Assembly: GCF_023243115.1 (NCBI RefSeq)
Contig: NZ_CP085081.1
Span: 744,001-808,000 of the forward strand
Source: Sediminicoccus sp. KRV36
GTDB lineage: Bacteria; Pseudomonadota; Alphaproteobacteria; Acetobacterales; Acetobacteraceae
Length of the DNA: 64,000 nucleotides
Reading direction: 5' to 3'
Below, piece by piece: positions 38,991 through 47,096 of the stretch (the first letter of the stretch is position 1; each line of letters opens with the position of its first letter). A program made the position numbers and the translations under genes. The notes beneath the pieces are model-generated. The model saw only the letters and a program-made list of their open reading frames with translations. It had not been told where the DNA came from and did no database searches.

Positions 38991-40145
38991 TCACGCCGTG
39001 TGGCCGTTCCGCCGCCGTCCCTCCTGCCGCAGCAGGAATTCGCGCCCGAGCTTGACGCGCGGCGTGCCGTCATATTCCACGATATCGGCCGTAGCGTAGG
39101 TTTCGCTCCAGATATCGGGAATGAAGCTGCCGGTGCCGACCACATCCACCGGCGCATGCGCTTCGTTCATCACGCGGCACTTGCCCACGCTGAAGCCCGA
39201 ACTCGCGACGATCCGCACCTTGGGAAAACCCGCCGCGTCGAGCGCTTCCCGCACGCGCCAGATGGCCGCCGCCGAGACGCCCGTGCCGACCAGATGGCGC
39301 AGCTCGGTGTCGCGCAGATAGCGCCGGATGGCCTGGGGTGCATGGCGCTCCAGCACGGCATAGCTCTCGGCCGGGTCGAGCCCTTCGAGGAAGCGCCCGC
39401 CATGCGTGTCCAGCCGGACAGCGAGCCGACCTTCCGCCGCGAGCTCCGGGAAGCGATGGCAGACGGCCAGCGTATCCGTCACCTCCTGGCCGAAATAATC
39501 CACCAGCACCGTCAGCCCCTCATCGGGGTAGGTCTCGCGGAACATCTCGGCGGCGCGGAGCGTGGAGCCGGCATAGCCGATCAGCGCATGCGGCATGGTG
39601 CCGCGCCCGGCCGCCTCGCCGAACCAATGCGCCGTGCTGTCGGTCGCGGTGCCGACGAAGCCCTTGGCCCCTTCCTTCTGCGCGGCCTGGCTGCCGACCG
39701 AGGCGGCGTAGGCCATCATTTCCTGCATCTCGAAGCCGGCGCAGTGCCGCGCCTCCATCGCGAGGAAGGCGGCGCCAGGCAGTTCCAGGCTCATCTGATA
39801 GGCGTTATGCGCGGCGACACAGGGCGGGCCGAGCTTTTGCAGATACAGCGTCTCAAGATCGGCCAAGGCAGCGAAGGAGCCGCTGAGATAGAGCAGCGGA
39901 TCACCCGCGCCGACCCAGGCGCCCTCCGGGTATTTCACCTCGATCTCGAAGGGCGTGCCGCGCTCGGCCGCCACGCGTTCCAGCCATTGCACGGCCAGGC
40001 GCGGTGCCGAGATCACCGGGCGGCGCAGGAACACCGCATAGGTCACGTGCACATCGCCGAACTTCTCGACGATGCGGCGCGTGCGGTTGAAATAGCTATC
40101 CGTCCGGGCCGTGATTTCGCGGTCCAGTGGGGATTTTTCGCTCAC
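38991..40145 (-). CDS. Nicotinate phosphoribosyltransferase
   Basis: The 384-residue protein matches the NAPRTase superfamily, which makes nicotinate mononucleotide from nicotinate and PRPP in NAD salvage. It opens [20 protein letters not shown], contains [33 protein letters not shown], and the phosphate-binding [11 protein letters not shown] region. The start is GTG at 40145, overlapping the DAHP synthase stop by four bases (GTGA). nadE lies two genes downstream, so two NAD-pathway genes are close. Confidence 0.9.
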   Translation of the reverse strand: MSEKSPLDREITARTDSYFNRTRRIVEKFGDVHVTYAVFLRRPVISAPRLAVQWLERVAAERGTPFEIEVKYPEGAWVGAGDPLLYLSGSFAALADLETLYLQKLGPPCVAAHNAYQMSLELPGAAFLAMEARHCAGFEMQEMMAYAASVGSQAAQKEGAKGFVGTATDSTAHWFGEAAGRGTMPHALIGYAGSTLRAAEMFRETYPDEGLTVLVDYFGQEVTDTLAVCHRFPELAAEGRLAVRLDTHGGRFLEGLDPAESYAVLERHAPQAIRRYLRDTELRHLVGTGVSAAAIWRVREALDAAGFPKVRIVASSGFSVGKCRVMNEAHAPVDVVGTGSFIPDIWSETYATADIVEYDGTPRVKLGREFLLRQEGRRRNGHTA

Positions 40146-41536
40146 TGGGCGGCCTGGACCAGTCCCCGCTGCAATCCCCCCTCCGGACGCACACGATGCG
40201 CCTTCAGTTCCTCGGCGATGAGGAAGGCGAGTTCCAGCGATTGCTCGGCGTTCAGCCGTGGGTCGCAGAAGGTCGCGTAATTCTCGCCCAGGTCGGCGGG
40301 GGTGAGTTTCTGCGCGCCCCCGATGCACTCCGTCACGTTGCGGCCGGTCATTTCCACATGCACGCCGCCGGCGAGAGCGCCCTCGGCCGACATGACGTCG
40401 AAGAAGCCCTTCACCTCATCCAGGATGGCGTCGAAATTGCGCGTCTTGTAGCCGCCCTGCGTGGTGGTGTTGCCGTGCATCGGGTCGCTCAGCCAGACCA
40501 CCTTGCGCCCGGCTTGGGTCACGGCGCGCACCAGGGGTGCGAGCTTGGTCTCCACCTTGTCCGCCCCCATGCGCGAGATGAGCGTCAGCCGCCCCGGCTC
40601 GTTCTTCGGGTTCAGGATTTCGGTCAGGCGCAGCAATTCACCCGCATCCATGCTGGGTCCGACCTTCATGCCGATGGGGTTCGCCACCCCGCGCAGGAAT
40701 TCCACATGCGCGCCATCGGGCTGACGCGTGCGGTCGCCGATCCAGAGGAAATGGGCGGAGCAGGCATAGGTGCGCAGATGCGTGCTGCTCTCGCGCGTCA
40801 GCGCTTCCTCATAGGGCAGCAGCAGCGATTCATGGCTGGTGTAGAAGGCCGTCTCGCGGATTTGCGGGGCGTTGTCGCTGTTCATGCCGCAGGCGGCCAT
40901 GAAGCTGAGGGTTTCATCAATCCGCGCGGCCAGCCCCTCATATTGCTTGGAGAGCGGGCTGCGGGCGACGAAATCCAGGTTCCAGCGATGCACCTGGTGC
41001 AGATCGGCGAAGCCGCCCGTCGCGAAGGCGCGCAGCAGGTTCAGCGTCGCGGCCGATTGCAGATAGGCGAATTCCATCCGCGCGGGGTCCGGGATCCGGG
41101 CCTCGGGCGTGAAATCGGCGCCGTTGATGATGTCCCCGCGATAGGAGGGCAGCGTCACATCGCCGATCTTCTCCACATCGCTGCTGCGCGGCTTGGCGAA
41201 TTGCCCGGCCATGCGGCCGAGCTTCACCACCGGCATGCCGGCGCCGAAGGTCAGCACCACGGCCATCTGCAGCAGCACCTTGAAAGTGTCGCGGATGTTG
41301 TCGGCGCGGAAATCCGCGAAGCTTTCGGCGCAATCGCCCCCCTGGAGGACAAAGGCCCGGCCTTCGGAAGCTTCGGCGAGTGCCGCCTTCAATCGCTCGC
41401 ACTCGCCTGCAAAAACCAGTGGCGGAAAGCTCGCAACCTTGGCTTCCATCGCGGCCAACGCCGATGGGTCGAGGTATTCCGGCACCTGGCGAATTGGCAT
41501 TTGCCGCCAGGAAGAGGGGCGCCAGTCACGCGCCAT
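40142..41536 (-). CDS. Class II 3-deoxy-7-phosphoheptulonate synthase (DAHP synthase)
   Basis: The 464-residue enzyme condenses phosphoenolpyruvate and erythrose-4-phosphate, the first step of the shikimate pathway. It has the class II features: [14 protein letters not shown] near the start, [29 protein letters not shown] and the [19 protein letters not shown] metal and substrate site. Length is typical of the plant-like class II type. It is coupled by a four-base overlap to the NAPRTase gene. About 140 bp separate it from gor. Confidence 0.96.
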   Translation of the reverse strand: MARDWRPSSWRQMPIRQVPEYLDPSALAAMEAKVASFPPLVFAGECERLKAALAEASEGRAFVLQGGDCAESFADFRADNIRDTFKVLLQMAVVLTFGAGMPVVKLGRMAGQFAKPRSSDVEKIGDVTLPSYRGDIINGADFTPEARIPDPARMEFAYLQSAATLNLLRAFATGGFADLHQVHRWNLDFVARSPLSKQYEGLAARIDETLSFMAACGMNSDNAPQIRETAFYTSHESLLLPYEEALTRESSTHLRTYACSAHFLWIGDRTRQPDGAHVEFLRGVANPIGMKVGPSMDAGELLRLTEILNPKNEPGRLTLISRMGADKVETKLAPLVRAVTQAGRKVVWLSDPMHGNTTTQGGYKTRNFDAILDEVKGFFDVMSAEGALAGGVHVEMTGRNVTECIGGAQKLTPADLGENYATFCDPRLNAEQSLELAFLIAEELKAHRVRPEGGLQRGLVQAAQ

Positions 41537-41645
41537 GGCTGAAAACTCCCAAGAACTGATGTTGGCCCGACCCTAAAACAGGCGGGGCGGAATGGCTACT
41601 CAGCCGGCAGGGCTGTGCCCAGGGCATGGAACAGAGGGCGCGGGA

Positions 41646-41680
41646 TAACAGGGCTGCCGCCGGGGCCGGGGCCCCTGTTA
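41646..41680 (-). terminator. Hairpin overlapping the gor stop codon
   Basis: TAACAGGG (41646-41653) and CCCTGTTA (41673-41680) form a perfect 8-bp dyad around a GC-rich loop, starting at the gor TAA. There is no T-run, so factor-independent termination is doubtful. Confidence 0.35.
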
Positions 41681-43054
41681 CTCCGCCGCTTCCTGCATCC
41701 CGGCCACGCGGGTGCGCGTCCGCAAGGTCACGAATTCCTCCGCCGCCGTCGGATGGATGCCAATGGTCCGGTCGAAATCCTGCTTCGTCGCGCCCATCAC
41801 CACCGCGATGCCGATGCCCTGCATGATCTCGGCCGCATCCTCGCCCAGCATATGGGCACCCAGGATGCGCTGGGTTTTCTGGTCCACCACCAGCTTCATC
41901 ATGCTGCGCCGGCCCTCGCGCTTGCTGAGCGTGTGGCGCATCGGCGTGAAGCGCGTGAGGTAGATATCCACCGGCCCCCGCAGCGCCGCCTCCTCCTCCG
42001 AGAGACCCACCGTGCCGATGGGCGGCGAGGTGAAGACCGCTGTCGGCACATTCTCATAGCTCGCCCGGCGGGGGTTGTTGCCATAAAGCGTATCGGCCAG
42101 CGCATGGCCGACGGCGGTCGCCATGGGCGTCAGGTTCAGCCGGTCCGTCACATCGCCGATGGCGAAGATGTGCGGGATATTGGTCGCGTGGTCGTCATCC
42201 ACCGCGATCGCGCCGTTCTTGCCCAGCGTGACCCCCACCTGCTCCAGCCCCAGGCCGGCCGTATTCGGCACGCGGCCGGTGCAGAAGAACACCGCATCCA
42301 CCTCGCGCATGAAATTGCTGGTGAGCGAGACCATCAGATGATCCTGCATGCGGGTGATGCGGGTGGGCATCACGCCGGAATTCATGCCGATGCCCTGGGC
42401 CTTCATCGCCTCGACCACGGCGGTCCGCAAATCGCCATCGAAGCCGCGCAGCGGCAATTCGCCGCGGTAGAAGACATCGACCTCCGCCCCCAGGCCGCGC
42501 AGCAGCCCCGCAAATTCCAGGCCGATATAGCCGCCGCCGATCACCGCCACGCGCCGGGGCATCGCCTTCAGCGTGAACAGATCATCCGAGACGAGGCCGA
42601 ATTCGGCGCCCGGGATCTCCAGCTTGCTGATCCGCCCGCCGGTCGCCACCACGATCCGCTCGGCCGTCACGCGGCTTCCGCCGACATCGAGCGTATGCGC
42701 ATCGAGGAAGGTGGCGCGCGCATCGAAGCTGGTGACGCCGGCGCCGGTCAGCAGCTTGCCGTAGATGCCGGAAAGCCGCGCCACTTCCGCATCGCGCGCG
42801 GCCGCCAGCTTCGCCCAGTCATGGCCGTGATTCTTCAGCTTCCAGCCAAAGGCGGCCGCATCCTCGGCCCATTGGCCATATTCGGCCGCGTTGACCATGA
42901 TCTTCTTCGGCACGCAGCCGACATTCACGCAGGTGCCGCCCCAGAACCGCTCCTCCGCCACGGCGACGCGGGCGCCATGGCCGGCCGAGATGCGCGCGAG
43001 GCGCACGCCGCCGGAGCCGCCGCCGATGACGAAGAGGTCGAAGTCGTAGGGCAT
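41678..43054 (-). CDS. gor: Glutathione-disulphide reductase
   Basis: The 458-residue flavoprotein has the FAD-binding IGGGSGGVRLARISAGHGA, the redox-active disulphide WGGTCVNVGCVPKK, the NADP-binding VAVIGGGYIGLEFAGLLRGL, the FAD-contact FAIGDVTDRLNLTP and the C-terminal catalytic IGIHPTAAEEFVTL. It reduces glutathione disulphide with NADPH. The start MPYDFDLFVIGG at 43054 is preferred; upstream sequence comes from an intergenic repeat element. Confidence 0.95.
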   Translation of the reverse strand: MPYDFDLFVIGGGSGGVRLARISAGHGARVAVAEERFWGGTCVNVGCVPKKIMVNAAEYGQWAEDAAAFGWKLKNHGHDWAKLAAARDAEVARLSGIYGKLLTGAGVTSFDARATFLDAHTLDVGGSRVTAERIVVATGGRISKLEIPGAEFGLVSDDLFTLKAMPRRVAVIGGGYIGLEFAGLLRGLGAEVDVFYRGELPLRGFDGDLRTAVVEAMKAQGIGMNSGVMPTRITRMQDHLMVSLTSNFMREVDAVFFCTGRVPNTAGLGLEQVGVTLGKNGAIAVDDDHATNIPHIFAIGDVTDRLNLTPMATAVGHALADTLYGNNPRRASYENVPTAVFTSPPIGTVGLSEEEAALRGPVDIYLTRFTPMRHTLSKREGRRSMMKLVVDQKTQRILGAHMLGEDAAEIMQGIGIAVVMGATKQDFDRTIGIHPTAAEEFVTLRTRTRVAGMQEAAE

Positions 43055-43080
43055 CACAGGAAACTCCAAGGGATGAACCC

Positions 43081-43124
43081 AGGGCTCTGCCCTGGACCCG
43101 CTGGGGCCGAGGCCCCAGACCCCG
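43081..43124. repeat. Double-hairpin palindromic intergenic element (copy 2)
   Basis: AGGGC-TCT-GCCCT (43081-43093) and CTGGGGCC-GA-GGCCCCAG (43101-43118) are joined by GGACCCG and followed by ACCCC. The layout matches the elements at 11998-12053 and 58968-59064. Confidence 0.7.
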
Positions 43125-43147
43125 CTAGTTAAGCATTCCGGCGGCAA

Positions 43148-43588
43148 TCACAAAGGGCGGCGCGGGACGACCATGCGGGGGGCGAAGACCTGCACCGCTT
43201 CATTCGCCTGGTTCAGCGTGGTGATGCGCACCATGACCGAACCGCGATCGGGGCGTGAGCGGGAGGGGAGCACCTCCAGCACCTCGACCTCGACGCGCAA
43301 TTCATCGCCCGGGCGGGTTGGGCGCGGCCATTGCAACTCGCCCCCCGCGCCGATGACGCCGCCCTGGATATGGCCGATGGCCTGCACGACCAGGCGCATG
43401 GAGAGGGCGGCGGTGTGCCAGCCACTCGCCGCCAGGCCCTGGAACAGCGGATGGGCGGCTGCGGCCACGGCGTCCGTGTGGAAGGGCTGCGGATCATATT
43501 GCGCGGCGAAGGCGATGATCTCCGCCGCCGTCACGGTCACGGGGCCGGCGCGGAAGATCTGGCCGGGGGAGAGGTCTTCCAGAAACAT
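43148..43588 (-). CDS. MaoC-family (R)-hydratase-like protein
   Basis: The 146-residue hot-dog-fold protein has the hydratase-2 motif YDPQPFHTD (Asp and His catalytic) and GLAASGWHTAAL. MaoC-type enzymes hydrate enoyl-CoA thioesters. ATG codons at 43594 and 43588 are in frame; AAGGAG lies at the right distance for the second. It starts 23 bp after the methyltransferase stop on the same strand. Substrate unknown. Confidence 0.9.
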   Translation of the reverse strand: MFLEDLSPGQIFRAGPVTVTAAEIIAFAAQYDPQPFHTDAVAAAAHPLFQGLAASGWHTAALSMRLVVQAIGHIQGGVIGAGGELQWPRPTRPGDELRVEVEVLEVLPSRSRPDRGSVMVRITTLNQANEAVQVFAPRMVVPRRPL

Positions 43589-43611
43589 CGGCATGCTCCT
43601 TGGGTTCGGCC

Positions 43612-44742
43612 TCAACCCGCCGGGTCGGGCATGACGCTGGCGACGATCAGATGCGCGCGGCCCGTCGTCGGATGCGCGAAGAGGGTGGGCGCCCAGCCGG
43701 TCTGCACCATCGCCTGCATGAGAAATTCCAGCTGGAAGCCCAGTTCCATCCAGCCGAGCTGGATGCCGGCGACGGACAAGGCATCGAGGCGCGGCCCCCA
43801 AGGGTAGGGCACCGGCCCATAATCGAGGCCCGAGGGCATGATGGGCTCGCCGCAGAGCATCAGCCGGCCGCCGGGATTGAGCCGGCCGCGCAGCTTGCGC
43901 AGCAGCTCCAGGAAATCCGGGGCATGGTGGAAGGCCTCGAAGAACAGGATCAGGTCGAAACGCTCACCCTCGAAGCCCTCGCCGAAGACCGTATGCTCGC
44001 ATTTGACGTCGAGCCCCATGATCTCGGCCTGGCGCATGATGAGCCAGAGATACTCCGCCTCCACATCCACCGCATGGCATTGATAGCCGAGCCGCGCGAG
44101 CATCAGCAGGAACTGGCCGCTGCCTGGCCCGTATTCCAGGACGCGCGCGCCCGATGGCGCGCCCACCTGGCGCAGCATGGCGGCATAGGCCTCGCAGAAT
44201 TCCGACATTTGCAGCGGGTCACGGAAATCATAGGGCGAGAGGCCGGACCACAGGTCACGATCCTGCATGCCATGGCCGATCAACTCGTCGCGAAAGGGCT
44301 GGTAGTCGCGGCCGCCGCGCAGCTGGCGCATCAACTCCATCGCGAGGCCGGCATATTCCTCCGACATGGGGTCGAGTGCCCGCATGCGCTCGGCGATGGG
44401 CGGGGGCCGCAATTGCAGGCGGCTGATGGCCCGATGCAGATCCGCGGGTGCGAGGTTCTTGTCGGCGCGCAGGGCCGCGATATGGGCCAGCAATTCCTTG
44501 ACGCTGTCCATCTCGACATAGTCGAACAGCCGTGGCGCCGGCGCGGCCGCGGCTGGCTCCTGCACGGCAGGCTCGGCTGGCGCGGCCTGGGGGGGCGCGG
44601 GCTCGGCTGGCGCGGCCTGGGGGGGCGCAGACTCGGGGGGCGCAGTCCGGGCTGGCCTCGCGGTCGTTTTTTGCCAGGGCTGTAGCGCGGGCACCACCGA
44701 AGGCGGCGCCGGCCGGACGAGCTTTTTCCAGAAGCCGCTCAC
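43612..44742 (-). CDS. SAM-dependent methyltransferase with Pro/Ala-rich N-terminal linker
   Basis: The 376-residue protein starts with GTG at 44742 (VSGFWKKLVRP). Residues about 10-65 are a Pro/Ala-rich linker with an exact duplicated APPQAAPAEP unit. From residue about 70 a helical region leads into a class I methyltransferase domain with motif I VLEYGPGSGQFLLMLARLG and post-motif FFEAFHHAPDFLELL. The C-terminal LFAHPTTGRAHLIVASVM closes the domain. No substrate can be inferred. A MaoC-like gene follows. Confidence 0.82.
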   Translation of the reverse strand: MSGFWKKLVRPAPPSVVPALQPWQKTTARPARTAPPESAPPQAAPAEPAPPQAAPAEPAVQEPAAAAPAPRLFDYVEMDSVKELLAHIAALRADKNLAPADLHRAISRLQLRPPPIAERMRALDPMSEEYAGLAMELMRQLRGGRDYQPFRDELIGHGMQDRDLWSGLSPYDFRDPLQMSEFCEAYAAMLRQVGAPSGARVLEYGPGSGQFLLMLARLGYQCHAVDVEAEYLWLIMRQAEIMGLDVKCEHTVFGEGFEGERFDLILFFEAFHHAPDFLELLRKLRGRLNPGGRLMLCGEPIMPSGLDYGPVPYPWGPRLDALSVAGIQLGWMELGFQLEFLMQAMVQTGWAPTLFAHPTTGRAHLIVASVMPDPAG

Positions 44743-44803
44743 GGCTGGCTGCCGCCGCGCGGATGGATGCCGTAGGGCCCTGGCATGTTCACCCCTTGCT
44801 CCC

Positions 44804-45208
44804 TCAATTCGCGGCGGCCTCGGCGAGGGGCGTGCACAATTCCACCAGGGCGCCATCGGGGTCCCGCAGATAGGATACCACCTGCCCCCAGGGCTTTTCC
44901 ATGGGCGCCAGCACCTCTATGCCGCCTTCAGCCAGGGCGTGCCGATGGGCGGCCGGCACATCCGCCACTTCGAAGGCGATCTCCTCGGCGGGCGGCTTGT
45001 GGGCGGGCCTGGTTGGGGTGAAGTCCAGCCCCATGCCGCTGCCCCCCACGAAATCCTCGCGGCAGAAGGCGAGGGCGGTGGCGCCGGTTTCCATGGCGAT
45101 GAAATCCTCGCCGGCGGCGAAACGCGTGGTGAGGCCGAAGGCCCGGCCATAGAATTGCGCCGTGGCGGCCGCATCGGGCACGTAGCGGATCACCCAGGCG
45201 AGTTTCAT
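44804..45208 (-). CDS. VOC-superfamily (glyoxalase-like) protein
   Basis: The 134-residue protein has the paired beta-alpha-beta-beta-beta modules of the VOC fold: VIRYVPDAAATAQFYGRAFG at the start and WGQVVSYLRDPDGALVELC at the end. Metal-binding His/Glu positions are partly visible (E in LVELC). It could be a dioxygenase, lyase or resistance-type protein; nothing narrows it down. It lies 61 bp upstream of the methyltransferase start on the same strand. Confidence 0.88.
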   Translation of the reverse strand: MKLAWVIRYVPDAAATAQFYGRAFGLTTRFAAGEDFIAMETGATALAFCREDFVGGSGMGLDFTPTRPAHKPPAEEIAFEVADVPAAHRHALAEGGIEVLAPMEKPWGQVVSYLRDPDGALVELCTPLAEAAAN

Positions 45209-45309
45209 GCGAATGGCCTCCCAAGAGGGATAATCCTAGCCAGCCGCCACCCGGTTGTCAGCCGCCCCGGCCCCCGCCTAGCCTGCCGCCAACACAGGAG
45301 GAACGCGCC

Positions 45310-46098
45310 ATGCCGCGCCGCATCATTGATATCTCGGTCTCGCTCAAGGCGGGCATCGCCAGCGACCCGCCGCATATGCTGCCCGAGATCGAATATGTGG
45401 ATCACCACATGAGCGCGCCGCAGATGGCGGAATATATGGGCGTGCCCGTCAGCGCCCTGCCCAATGGGGAATATGCCGCGATCGAGCGGGTGAAGATCAG
45501 CACCCATAACGGCACCCATCTGGATGCGCCCTACCATTATTTCTCGCGAATGAATGAGCGGACGGTGCCGGGTGGCGAACCCTCCTGGCGGATTGACGAG
45601 GTGCCGCTGGAATGGTGCTTCTCGCAGGGCGTGAAGCTGGATTTCCGGGCCAAGCCCGATGGCTATGTCTGCACGCCCGAGGATGTGCAGGCGGAACTCG
45701 CCCGCATCGGCCACAAGCTCAAGCCGCTCGACATCGTGCTGGTGAACACCGCCGCCGCGGCCCGCTATGGCGAGGCAGATTTCATCGACAGCGGCTGCGG
45801 CATGGGCAAGGCCGCCACGCTGTGGATGCTGGAGCAGGGGGTGCGCGTGGTCGGCACCGATGCCTGGTCCTGGGATGCACCCTTCAGCCACACGCGCCGC
45901 AAGGTGGCCGAGACGGGCGATGCCTCGCTGATCTGGGAGGGCCACCGCGCCGGGCGGGAGATCGGCTACAGCCACCTGGAAAAGCTCGCCAATCTGGACC
46001 AGCTGCCGGATCACGGCTTCATGGTGGCGTGCTTCCCGGTGAAGGTGCATCGCGGCAGCGCGGGCTGGACCCGCGCAGTGGCGATCATCGAGGAATGA
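45310..46098 (+). CDS. Cyclase-family (kynurenine-formamidase-like) hydrolase
   Basis: The 262-residue protein carries the family metal motif STHNGTHLDAPYHY and the later DAWSWDAPF and EGHRAGREIGYSHLEKLAN segments. Relatives are metal-dependent hydrolases acting on formylkynurenine, isatin or related cyclic amides. Its stop overlaps the start of a Bug receptor gene (ATGA), so transport and hydrolysis are coupled here too. Exact substrate unknown. Confidence 0.9.
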   Translation: MPRRIIDISVSLKAGIASDPPHMLPEIEYVDHHMSAPQMAEYMGVPVSALPNGEYAAIERVKISTHNGTHLDAPYHYFSRMNERTVPGGEPSWRIDEVPLEWCFSQGVKLDFRAKPDGYVCTPEDVQAELARIGHKLKPLDIVLVNTAAAARYGEADFIDSGCGMGKAATLWMLEQGVRVVGTDAWSWDAPFSHTRRKVAETGDASLIWEGHRAGREIGYSHLEKLANLDQLPDHGFMVACFPVKVHRGSAGWTRAVAIIEE

Positions 46099-47033
46099 GA
46101 GCGCTCCTCGCGGGTCTGGTGCTGCTGGCGACGCCCGCAGCGGCGCAAGAATGGCGGCCCGAGCGGCCGATGACCATCGTGCTGCCCTATGCCCCCGGCA
46201 GCGCCGCCGATGGCTATTCCCGCGCGATGGGCGAGCATTTCACCCGCGCCCTCGGCCAGCCGGTGACGGTGATCAACCGCGATGGCGCGAGCGGCACGGT
46301 GGGCATGCGCTTCGTGGCGCAGGCCGCGCCCGACGGGCTGACGCTCGGCATCACGCCGATGACGCCCGTGGTGGTGCAGCCGCATATGGTCCGCAACCTC
46401 GGCATCGGGCCGGAGAGTTTTTCCCCGGTTTGCGGCATTGCCGAGAATGTCCTGGGGGTCGTGGTGCGGGCGGACAGCCCCTTCCGTTCCCTGCGGGACC
46501 TCGTCACCGCCGGCCGCCCGCTGAGCTATGGCAGCCCGGGGCCCAATTCCCTGCCCTTCCTCGGCGTCTGGCGGATGCAGCGCGCGGCGGGCGGGACATT
46601 CGAGCATCTGCCCTTTCGCGGCGATCCGCCGGCGATGACCGAGGTGCTGGCCGGGCGGCTGGATTTCGCGGCCGTGGTCACCGCCTCGGCCAGCGGGCAG
46701 ATCGGCAGCGGGGCGCTGCGGCTGATCGGCGTGTTCTCCGACCGCCGCCACCCGGATTTCCCAGATGTGCCCTTCGCGCGGGAGTTGGGGATTGATGCGG
46801 TGCAGCTCTCCTATGTGGGGATGTACGCGCCGCGCGCGACGCCGGAGCCCGCCTTGGCGGCGCTGGAACGCGCCTGCCGCGAATCGCTGGAAACGCCCGC
46901 CTTCCGGGACGTGGCGCGCCGCCTGAACGTGGTGACGCAATACCGCAGCCGCGCCGATTTCACCGCGATGGTCCAGGCGGAATACGCGGCCTTCGGCGTG
47001 ATCCTGCCCGAACTGGGCGTCCGTCCCGAATGA
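46095..47033 (+). CDS. Bug-type periplasmic solute receptor
   Basis: The 312-residue protein has a signal peptide (MRALLAGLVLLATPAAAQEW) and the Bug motif RPMTIVLPYAPGSAADGYSR, with VINRDGASGTVGMRFVAQAA. It has no adjacent tctAB and is translationally coupled to the cyclase gene through a four-base overlap. It is the fourth Bug gene of the window. It probably delivers the substrate or product of the cyclase; this is inference. Confidence 0.9.
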   Translation: MRALLAGLVLLATPAAAQEWRPERPMTIVLPYAPGSAADGYSRAMGEHFTRALGQPVTVINRDGASGTVGMRFVAQAAPDGLTLGITPMTPVVVQPHMVRNLGIGPESFSPVCGIAENVLGVVVRADSPFRSLRDLVTAGRPLSYGSPGPNSLPFLGVWRMQRAAGGTFEHLPFRGDPPAMTEVLAGRLDFAAVVTASASGQIGSGALRLIGVFSDRRHPDFPDVPFARELGIDAVQLSYVGMYAPRATPEPALAALERACRESLETPAFRDVARRLNVVTQYRSRADFTAMVQAEYAAFGVILPELGVRPE

Positions 47034-47063
47034 GCCGGGGTCTGGGGCACCACCATGAAGATG

Positions 47064-47094
47064 GGGCGGCCCCAGCCGCCGGAGGCCCTTTTTT
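47064..47094. terminator. Weak terminator-like hairpin between Bug gene and glmS
   Basis: GGCGGC (47065-47070) and GCCGCC (47075-47080) form a short stem, followed after eight bases by six T (47089-47094). It lies between the convergent Bug and glmS genes. Confidence 0.35.
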
Positions 47095-47096
47095 GC

